Shown: positions 8,031-14,319 of the stretch, one piece after another
Layout of the letters: each line of letters begins with the position of its first letter
Position numbering within the stretch: the stretch's first letter is position 1
Assembly (NCBI GenBank): GCA_021740825.1
Contig: JAIOZA010000032.1
Location: 1 to 32,478, forward strand
DNA: 32,478 nucleotides
DNA from: Bacteroidia bacterium
GTDB lineage: Bacteria; Bacteroidota; Bacteroidia; B-17B0; Aurantibacillaceae
Reading direction: 5' to 3'
The notes under the pieces: model-generated
Database searches by the model: none
Told to the model about the DNA's origin: nothing
The model's input: only the letters and a program-made list of their open reading frames with translations
Made by a program: the position numbers and the translations under genes

Positions 8031-9020
8031 ATGGCGATTGTAAATCATACAACCTTATCAAAAATAAAGTATTATTTCACAATACTATTTTTTGCAAGTT
8101 GTCTAAGCTGCCGTTCTCAAGACATTAAAATGGGTTACATGCAGATTGAAAGGTTATTTGGATATACTTATGCAGACACTACATATATATTGACAGATTT
8201 AAATACAAATGTAAATAGACCATATATATTGATAAATTGGAATGTAAAAATTGATACTTCAAGATTAGTACAAACCACACTTACGAATAATGGTTATTTA
8301 AAAAAATATTATGGAACATGCACATATCCTGGACCTGGGAACTATATGATAAGATGGCAGGACTCATTTAGAATAGGAAACATAAATAATATAATTCAGT
8401 CAAATATCCAAGACATCAAATTAAGTACTTTATTAAGTATACAGACCTTTGGTTCTCTAATTAATACTGCACCAGTTCTTCAAAACAAAAATCTAACACT
8501 ATCATTACAAAATGATAGTGTTGTGTTTAAACCAAATTTCAATGATTTAGACAGCGATAGTTTGTCTTACCAATTAACACCTTGCTTCGCTAGTAGTTAC
8601 TTTACTCCAATCGGTTCAGCAATTGACAATAATGGTAATATCTATTTCCATAAAGATTCAATCGGCATCTATGCATTTTCTATGATTATAAAAGAGTGGC
8701 GCAAAGATGATGCTGGCGATTATGTAAATACTCAATCTTCTCAACTTGATCTTACAATGAATATCACAACCGACGTTTCTGTTCCAGAACTAAATAATTC
8801 TACTTACAAAATATATCCAAATCCAATAAATTCAACTTTAAACATCGTTGATATAAATAATCAATTACAAAACTCAATAATTCAAATCACAGATTGCTTA
8901 GGGAAAATTATTTATAGCAACACCTTTACTTCTCAAATTAATATATCTGATTTTTCATCGGGTATGTATTTTTTATCGGTACAAGACAATAAGAAAACAG
9001 TTAAGATTATCAAAGAATAA
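8031..9020 (+). CDS. Secreted protein with T9SS type A sorting domain
   Basis: A 329-residue exported protein. The hydrophobic signal covers about residues 12-27 (YYFTILFFASCLSC), with a possible but imperfect lipobox. The middle part (30-245) is not recognised; it contains NTAPVLQNKNLTLSLQN and DLDSDSLSYQLTPCF, which read like a cadherin- or Ig-like beta domain of the kind found in Bacteroidota surface proteins. Residues about 250-329 are a type A sorting domain (YKIYPNPINSTLNIV, DCLGKIIYS, FSSGMYFLSV, KTVKIIKE), close in sequence to that of the gene at 4244. TATATTTG at 7982-7989 is a possible -7 box without a clear -33. Its cassette ends match perfectly: GTTATAGCC before it and GGCTATAAC after it. 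Confidence 0.83.
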   Translation: MAIVNHTTLSKIKYYFTILFFASCLSCRSQDIKMGYMQIERLFGYTYADTTYILTDLNTNVNRPYILINWNVKIDTSRLVQTTLTNNGYLKKYYGTCTYPGPGNYMIRWQDSFRIGNINNIIQSNIQDIKLSTLLSIQTFGSLINTAPVLQNKNLTLSLQNDSVVFKPNFNDLDSDSLSYQLTPCFASSYFTPIGSAIDNNGNIYFHKDSIGIYAFSMIIKEWRKDDAGDYVNTQSSQLDLTMNITTDVSVPELNNSTYKIYPNPINSTLNIVDINNQLQNSIIQITDCLGKIIYSNTFTSQINISDFSSGMYFLSVQDNKKTVKIIKE

Positions 9021-9073
9021 TTGTATTTGAGACACTTCCCGAAATTTTTGCGCAAACCAAGTATAACCGCCTA

Positions 9074-9251
9074 GGCTATAACACAACCTAAATCCCATTT
9101 GGGCATTCAGCTTCGGCTTTTGCAAAAGCGTTAGACAATTAATTAATTTTCGCTTTGCAAAAGTCCATTAAACATTTATCTTTAAACTAATATTTCGGTA
9201 GACATTGTTTCAAATCCCCAAACAGAAATAAACCGCGAAAACTTTATAGCC
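9074..9251 (+). repeat. attC-like repeat, copy E
   Basis: The left core is GGCTATAAC (9074-9082) and the right core TTTATAGCC (9243-9251), inverted in 8 of 9 bases. The second stem is CTTTTGCAAAAGCG (9117-9130) with CGCTTTGCAAAAG (9151-9163). The other copies have CATTTG and CAAATG here, so both arms changed and pairing is kept. The inner CCC-GGG hairpin is replaced by an AT-rich loop. The right half from TTTCGGTAGACATT to CCGCGAAAAC is almost identical to copy B. The 178-bp length fits the set. Confidence 0.75.
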
Positions 9252-9414
9252 AAGTGGTTGACGAGAACCGACAAAATAAGATTACCAAATGATACTTGCA
9301 CCTTCAAAGTAAGCTCAACTTCCATTAACAAAACCGGTTTATTAAATATTATTGAGTAGCAATATTTAAAATAAAAAAACAATAAAATTTAATGTTATTC
9401 GTTATTGAATTCAA

Positions 9415-11265
9415 TTGGTTAAATTACATCACATAATATTTTTAGTGTTTATGTTGGGTTATTGCAAACCTTATACAGCTCAAAATTTGGTTAAAAATGC
9501 CAGCTTCGAAAACTTAAATACTTGCCCAATAAACTCAAATAAATTTAATTGGTATGTTAATGACTGGTGGAGCATGGATTCATCTAGCGCTGAAATTTTT
9601 AATAGTTGCGCTGCAAATGGCTACGGACAATTACCTGCAACATCCTATGGATATCAGTATCCAAGAACAGGTAATTCTATGGTAAACGTAATATTTATGT
9701 ATACGACTGCACCTAATATTAGAGGTTATATCCAGGCTACATTTACACAACCATTGATAAAAGACAGTCTATATTGTATTAACTATTGGGTAAACTTAGG
9801 CCATAACATGCCAGGCATGCAAATAAAGGCTGTAAAAAATGTAGATGCGTATATTAATGATACCTTATTGAACTGGAATAATGGAATGAATTTAAATTTA
9901 GTAGGCTTTACCCCACAAATTACCAGTCCTATTTTTTTAACCGATACCGTAAACTGGATGCCCGTATCTGGTTTTTATAAAGCCCATGGTGGCGAAATGC
10001 ACCTAACCATTGGTAATTTTAAAGATTCTAATAATACGCCTATACATATTATAAATCAAGGCAATGGCAATGGCTTAATTAGTTATTTTATAGATGATGT
10101 GAGTGTAACACTTTTTAACTTAAAGTCACCAAAATTGGGAAATGATACGACGGTTTGCCAAAATACCTTGCCTATGTTACTTACAGCACCTTTAGGCTAT
10201 GATAGTATTACATGGAGCACAGGCGCTACAACACAAACCATAAATGTACTGCAAGCCGGCACTTATTGGGTAAAATGTACTAGCAACGGTTGTGGTAGTT
10301 TAACAGATACCATAAACATAAAAACCACTAATACGTTGCCAACTACCGCGTTAAAAGATACTACATTTTGTAAAAACCAAGGTGCTATAATTTTAAATTC
10401 ACCAACTGGCTTTGCTAGTTATTTATGGAGCACAGGAGTTAATACCCAAAGCATTAGTATAAACCAAAGTGGTAGCTATCATATAACCGCCAATTATGCC
10501 TGTGGCGTTTTTAAAGATACTGTAAATGTTACTGTTATTAATAACCCTATGCCTCCGATTGCTAAGGATACGGCTTTTTGTCAAAACGAAGTGAATCCGC
10601 GTATTGTGGTATCAGGGCAAAACATACAATGGTACGAAAATGCTAATGATATTATTGCAGCAACTGCCCCTGCACTTACAAGTGAGCTTGCACAAGTTTA
10701 TACTTTTTATTTAACACAAACTGTAAATAATTGCGAGAGTAATAAAGATACGGCAACTGTTACTATTTATCCTATACCCGAAATTGCATTAGCATCTGAT
10801 ACACTTGTTTGTGAAAAAAAATTAGCACGTATTGGTGTGCCCTATAATACGTTATATTTTTATTTGTGGAACACTCATCAAACAACTTCATATATTGTTG
10901 CAGATACATCAGGACTTTATACTTTACAAGTTAAAAACAATTGTGGTGAATTATATAAAAGTATACAGGTTACTTATGAAAATTGCGACAAATGCCTTTT
11001 TATACCCAATGCGTTTACACCAAACAACGATGGTTTAAATGATGAGTTTGAAGTAAAAACAGTTTGCCCTATTGAGTTTTATAGTTTAAAAATTTATAAC
11101 CGCTGGGGTCAAAAAATAGCTGAGTATGATAGCCCACAAGCCAAATGGAGCGGCGAAAAAAATAATATTACGCAACAACAAGATGTATATGTTTATGTTG
11201 TGGATGTGACTTATACAAATTACATTACAGAACATTTTGTAGGGCATGTTACTTTATTAAAATAA
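9415..11265 (+). CDS. Large secreted Ig-like protein with T9SS type B sorting domain
   Basis: A 616-residue exported protein. The signal peptide ends at PYTAQ (residue 23). Residues 24-235 have the module seen at 1360 and 5577 (NLVKNASFENLNTCP, NSCA, YPRTGNSMV, YFIDDVSV). Ig-like repeats of CHU large-protein type follow (about 240-520): LGNDTTVCQN, ITWSTGATTQTINV, GTYWVKCTSNGCG, then a second copy with YLWSTGVNTQ. Residues about 530-616 are the type B sorting domain (IPNAFTPNNDGLNDEF, YNRWGQKI, WSGEKN, DVYVYVVDV). It starts at TTG 9415; no ATG in frame lies close, and the next Met would cut the signal peptide. No repeat copy is recognisable directly after it. Confidence 0.87.
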   Translation: MVKLHHIIFLVFMLGYCKPYTAQNLVKNASFENLNTCPINSNKFNWYVNDWWSMDSSSAEIFNSCAANGYGQLPATSYGYQYPRTGNSMVNVIFMYTTAPNIRGYIQATFTQPLIKDSLYCINYWVNLGHNMPGMQIKAVKNVDAYINDTLLNWNNGMNLNLVGFTPQITSPIFLTDTVNWMPVSGFYKAHGGEMHLTIGNFKDSNNTPIHIINQGNGNGLISYFIDDVSVTLFNLKSPKLGNDTTVCQNTLPMLLTAPLGYDSITWSTGATTQTINVLQAGTYWVKCTSNGCGSLTDTINIKTTNTLPTTALKDTTFCKNQGAIILNSPTGFASYLWSTGVNTQSISINQSGSYHITANYACGVFKDTVNVTVINNPMPPIAKDTAFCQNEVNPRIVVSGQNIQWYENANDIIAATAPALTSELAQVYTFYLTQTVNNCESNKDTATVTIYPIPEIALASDTLVCEKKLARIGVPYNTLYFYLWNTHQTTSYIVADTSGLYTLQVKNNCGELYKSIQVTYENCDKCLFIPNAFTPNNDGLNDEFEVKTVCPIEFYSLKIYNRWGQKIAEYDSPQAKWSGEKNNITQQQDVYVYVVDVTYTNYITEHFVGHVTLLK

Positions 11266-11600
11266 AAAAGAAGTTAGCTCATGTTACTATATCATTCGAC
11301 AACTGCACAATCAAATTATCATGTATCGTTTAGACCGCACTAAACTCGGTAGACCAAAACTCAGAACTCACAAAACGTATCGACTTGTGTGTTGAAACCG
11401 AAACCTATTTAACCAGACTTAAGTCTGGAGTTATAAACATATCGACCTCATGCGATGGACTATAGCCCATTACCTCTGACAATAACGATTGATTATTACA
11501 AAAAACTACTCATAATAAATACGAAATTTATTTACATGCAGATGTAATATTTTATAAATAAAAACGTTTTACTTGGACGAAACTTTTAAATAAAATAAAC
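11266..11600. other. Noncoding stretch with a 16-bp perfect palindrome
   Basis: No gene is seen. CCAGACTTAAGTCTGG (11413-11428) is a perfect palindrome. The 11-bp motif AAACRTATCGA occurs at 11373-11383 and 11435-11445, as in the stretch before the gene at 1360. CGGTAGAC and AAAACGTA near 11347-11380 resemble right-half blocks of the attC-like repeat, but the stems are missing, so at best this is a very decayed copy. GTTATAAAC (11430-11438) resembles a core but has no partner. Confidence 0.4.
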
Positions 11601-12239
11601 ATGAAAACAATCACAATCAATTCCTTTGCAACAGGTATAGTTGCTACCGTACTATTATTTGGATCTTGTAAAAAAGGCGAAACAGGTCCTGCTGGCCCTG
11701 CCGGAACAGATGGTGTAAATGGAGTAGTGTCAACATCTACTGATGGGTTTATTAAAGGGAATGTTATAGGTATCCGCAAAGATGGTACAGCGTTTAATGA
11801 ACCTTTTAATTATCAGAATTACTCGAACGGGCCATCAGGAACTTTGGATAGCAACAACGTTGCAAGTTATGATTTCACTATTACTCGTGGAGGATCAGAT
11901 ATTTTTGGTTCCGATTTCGCCAGGGTTATTATAAATGTAACTTCAAAAACAGCTTCATCAGGTAATATTAATTTAAATGGCTTTTCATTTACAAAATCAC
12001 TTGGAACAAATAAAAAGTTTAAGTTTGCTATAAATAGTTCTCCAACTACAACTATTAGTGGCTTAGTTTACAACACAAGTACAGGTTTATACACGGGTAA
12101 CTATTCTTTTAGCATCCCGGGCTTTCAAAACAGTACCGGCAATACTGCTACAATTAGTGGAAGTTTCCAGGCAACTATCACCCAAATTTATAATAAAGTA
12201 TTTAATCCCGGTACACCGGAAAAAATATCAAAAAACTAA
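11601..12239 (+). CDS. Lipoprotein of unknown function with a short collagen-like stretch
   Basis: A 212-residue protein with a lipoprotein signal: LLFGSC at about residues 18-23, followed by KKGE. Directly after the Cys come five Gly-X-Y-like triplets (GETGPAGPAGTDGVNG, residues 26-41). The rest is a beta-rich, S/T/N/G-rich domain without Cys; no family is recognised. Short collagen-like linkers behind a lipidated Cys are common in Bacteroidota surface lipoproteins and hold the domain off the membrane. Unlike the other genes of the block it has its own strong terminator 24 bp after the stop, then copy F. Confidence 0.8.
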   Translation: MKTITINSFATGIVATVLLFGSCKKGETGPAGPAGTDGVNGVVSTSTDGFIKGNVIGIRKDGTAFNEPFNYQNYSNGPSGTLDSNNVASYDFTITRGGSDIFGSDFARVIINVTSKTASSGNINLNGFSFTKSLGTNKKFKFAINSSPTTTISGLVYNTSTGLYTGNYSFSIPGFQNSTGNTATISGSFQATITQIYNKVFNPGTPEKISKN

Positions 12240-12262
12240 ATTTATAATATAAACAGTTTAAT

Positions 12263-12302
12263 ACAAAAGCCTTTTCCAATTTGGAGAAGGCTTTTGTTTT
12301 AT
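12263..12302 (+). terminator. Rho-independent terminator of the lipoprotein gene
   Basis: AAAAGCCTTTTCCAA pairs with TTGGAGAAGGCTTTT (14 of 15 Watson-Crick, one G-T), followed by a T-rich tail at 12292-12300. Confidence 0.9.
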
Positions 12303-12435
12303 AATTACTCAGTGTTTAAAAATAACTTTCTATTTACAGTTATTCGTAGCCGAATAAATATAAATGCAAAGACGCCATAGTTTCCTGTTATCAATTGACA
12401 CGAATGTGTGTTTAAACTAAATGGAAAGAAAAAAC

Positions 12436-12538
12436 ACCTAACCACTAACAACACCTAAAAAAAATGTGGGCATTCGGCTGCGGCATTTGCAAACAAAGTC
12501 CCTGCGGGAAAGACAATTATCTGTTCTTTGTCAATAGC
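12436..12538 (+). repeat. attC-like repeat, copy F, left part only
   Basis: Two candidate left cores lie side by side, ACCTAAC (12436-12442) and CACTAAC (12443-12449); the second has the 25-nt spacing to TGGGC. GTGGGCATTCGG, CGGCATTTGCAAAC, the inner hairpin TCCC-TGC-GGGA (12499-12509) and AAAGACAATTAT follow. After TTCTTTGTCAATAGC (about 12524-12538) the similarity fades; the CGGTAGAC, CCCCAAAC and GTT blocks are absent. The 40 bp before the core (GACACGAATGTGTGTTTAAACT) match copy B. It marks the right limit of the array. Confidence 0.65.
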
Positions 12539-12540
12539 GT

Positions 12541-13096
12541 GCTACTATAAGGTAAATCTCATGGTTTCTTGTGATATCACGAAAAATCACGCAATTTAAC
12601 ATCACGAAAAAAAAAGAAGTGAGAAAAAATTCAGCGAAATCACGAGAAACCTCATGATTTCACAACTCATAAAAATGAAGTAAGAAAAATCTCTGTGTTA
12701 TCACGAGAAATCCTTTTTATTAAATGGTTTACAAAAAGTAGCGAGAAAGATTTTCGTGAATTCACGAAAAAATATTTGTAACACAAAAAATCAGTTGTAT
12801 TAAATTTTAATAAAAAAATTGATTTAAAGAATGTCTTTATCCCGGTTTATTATTTTTTTAATAAAACCTCTATTTTTAATGATATTAAGTCTTAATTATT
12901 AATGCTACAGAGTTGTAATTAAAGATAGTGTTGAACCACTTAACTATCCTATGGCATAAAATTATCTAAATTGCTTCAATGCAATATTGAAAATAAAATA
13001 ATCTTATTTTATTAATAGAATTTAAAATGTTATTGAGATAAAAAATACCGGATGCATTGAGCACGATAATTCTAAAATTCTCAAGCATATTATTAA
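12541..13096. other. Noncoding stretch with TCACGARAAA motifs and a 20-bp palindrome
   Basis: No gene is seen. TCACGAAAAA or TCACGAGAAA occurs at about 12577-12586, 12602-12611, 12640-12649, 12701-12710 and 12762-12771. The last is one arm of a perfect 20-bp palindrome, TTTTCGTGAATTCACGAAAA (12751-12770). The first overlaps the palindrome GTGATATCAC (12571-12580). This looks like an operator cluster or protein-binding region at the edge of the mobile module. The part from 12780 to 13096 is AT-rich and I see nothing in it. Confidence 0.55.
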
Positions 13097-13312
13097 TTAA
13101 ACGATTAATGCTGCTTTTAAAATCTCGTTTTCAGTTTTAAGATTAATAATTACTTTATTAAACTTTTTTTTCTGATAATTATAAATGCAAATTGCACCAC
13201 CGATAAGAACTATTCCTCCAATTAAAATAAAAAGAGTATTGTCGGCATCTTTAGTACTTTTAGTATTCGTTATACTGTTAACAAAAGGATTATTATTAAT
13301 ATACGGGGTCAT
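13097..13312 (-). CDS. Small single-span membrane protein of unknown function
   Basis: A 71-residue protein. Residues 26-43 form one membrane segment (TLFILIGGIVLIGGAICIY), followed by a basic stretch (QKKKFNK), so the tail probably faces the cytoplasm, and a short helical, coiled-coil-like end (LKTENEILKAA). Its start overlaps the end of the upstream gene by 17 bp, so the two are probably translated from one message. No family is recognised. Confidence 0.6.
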   Translation of the reverse strand: MTPYINNNPFVNSITNTKSTKDADNTLFILIGGIVLIGGAICIYNYQKKKFNKVIINLKTENEILKAALIV

Positions 13313-13703
13313 GTTTAGTAATTTTGTACTGTTTATTATTTAATTGAATTATTGAGTATTGCATGTAGGTGTAAATAAATCCTCCATTTTCGTTTTTTGA
13401 AAGTTCTATTGGTCGTTTTAGTATAATGCCATACCTATTAATATCTTCCAAAATTACAGTTTCACCAATATTTCTTAATAGATAATATATTTTTTTATCC
13501 ATGGATTTGTGATGAGCAATCAGCTTCCTATACGATCTATTTTCTTTTTTATTTTTTGCAGAATGAAAATCATCCTTACAAGAAAGAACAGAGCCATCGG
13601 GCATTCTTTTTCTTGGACAAGACTTCCGTAAAGCATGAGTTTGATCCGAAATAGGAGTACTGCAATTTTGACATTTTCTATTATTTTTATATGTGTTTAC
13701 CAT
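13296..13703 (-). CDS. Small Cys-rich (zinc-ribbon-like) protein of the mobile module
   Basis: A 135-residue protein. Residues 11-44 hold four Cys in the order C11-x2-C14...C29...C42 (CQNCSTPIS, SCPRKRMPDG, LSCKDD), followed by FHSAKN, a layout that could bind zinc. The rest is a mixed helix/strand domain (KLIAHHKSMDKKIYYLLRNIG, IILKRPIEL, YTYMQYSII) with a C-terminal beta hairpin. Small proteins with a Cys-rich start occur beside tyrosine recombinases in Flavobacteriia, but no function is known to me. It overlaps the next gene by 17 bp and follows the HTH gene after 25 bp. Confidence 0.65.
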   Translation of the reverse strand: MVNTYKNNRKCQNCSTPISDQTHALRKSCPRKRMPDGSVLSCKDDFHSAKNKKENRSYRKLIAHHKSMDKKIYYLLRNIGETVILEDINRYGIILKRPIELSKNENGGFIYTYMQYSIIQLNNKQYKITKHDPVY

Positions 13704-13728
13704 TACTTTAATTTTTAAATAGTTAATT

Positions 13729-14028
13729 CTATTTACCTCTTTTTTTCAACTCATTATTTTGAAGGTATTCCATCAAATGAATGTGTTTATATAGGACTCT
13801 CCGGCCATTTGCTTCTCTTATAAAACCAATTTCTCTTGCATTACGTAAGTTTTGTAGTTTCTTCTTCGAAATCTTAAGAAAACGACTGGCTTCAGTATCA
13901 GAATAAACAGTGTCATTTTTAGGCGCACTTATGAATAAAAATTCTTCCAGTTTTACTAATTTTTGAAGGATCGGCTTCAAAAATTCCGAAAATTCATTGA
14001 GGGATATTACGATTACTTTATTTTCCAT
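13729..14028 (-). CDS. Helix-turn-helix DNA-binding protein (excisionase-like)
   Basis: About 99 residues from the ATG at 14028 (MENKVIVISLNEF); an in-frame ATG at 14058 would add ten residues of poor fit. The N-terminal half is helical (LKPILQKLVKLEEF). The second half is an HTH_17-type winged helix: YSDTEASRFLKISKKKLQNLRN, then REIGFIREANGRRVLYKHIHLMEYL, where the last strand carries the RR/YK turn typical of excisionase-like proteins. Such proteins bend or bind att or promoter DNA next to their recombinase. Four 21-bp repeats lie 116-191 bp before its start and are its most obvious candidate target. Confidence 0.8.
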   Translation of the reverse strand: MENKVIVISLNEFSEFLKPILQKLVKLEEFLFISAPKNDTVYSDTEASRFLKISKKKLQNLRNAREIGFIREANGRRVLYKHIHLMEYLQNNELKKRGK

Positions 14029-14143
14029 TTTAATGTCTGTTTTTAGATTTTTAAACAATGATTTGATATATCATCACCGTATAAATAATTTTAAACAAAT
14101 TTACGACGCAATTAAATAGGATGCTTCTGAAATAGGCCATTCC

Positions 14144-14227
14144 AGTATGAAGAGTATGAAGTACAGTATGAAGAGTATATCAAAAAGTATGAAGAGTATA
14201 TCAAAAAGTATGAAGAGTACTTGGGAT
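14144..14227. repeat. Four tandem 21-bp repeats (iteron-like)
   Basis: Units at 14144-14164, 14165-14185, 14186-14206 and 14207-14227 all start AGTATGAAGAGTA. Units 2 and 3 are identical (tail TATCAAAA) and units 1 and 4 differ in the last eight bases. Twenty-one bases is two helical turns, so all copies face the same side of the DNA. They lie between the HTH gene and the 315-residue gene and could be an operator, an excision-protein site or an origin-type iteron set. Confidence 0.85.
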
Positions 14228-14319
14228 AGCGTCTATAAAACTACAAAAATGTACCCCTAATTTGTTAATTAGTTGGTGCAACAAAATAAAGGTAATTAGT
14301 ATATAAATTTAGCTAAGTT

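Larger units (their letters stand above)
2491..10000 (+). other. Core of the putative attC-like cassette array (copies A to E; ends at F, 12538)
   Basis: The array contains same-strand gene units separated by copies of one foldable repeat at 2491-2664, 3882-4068, 6841-7033, 7733-7918 and 9074-9251, with an incomplete copy at 12436-12538. Copies all have the same orientation and always lie 3' of a gene (28-150 nt after the stop codon for A-E). This is the layout of integron cassettes. No integron integrase (IntI) or attI is seen; in the usual order it would lie to the left, beyond the IS. The right limit given here is arbitrary within the last cassette gene. The reading as a recombination array is inference. 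Confidence 0.5.

Noticed and set aside
2491..9251. MITE or other small transposon family
   Set aside because: Size would fit, but copies sit only 3' of genes in one orientation, ends vary between copies and match across gene units rather than within copies, and no target duplications are seen. Not fully excluded.
9182..9382. 66-residue reading frame on the - strand
   Set aside because: It runs through the right half of copy E and its leader, with no signal of coding conservation in other copies.
2491..12538. CRISPR array
   Set aside because: Repeats are 170-190 bp, diverged, and separated by whole genes; no cas genes are present.
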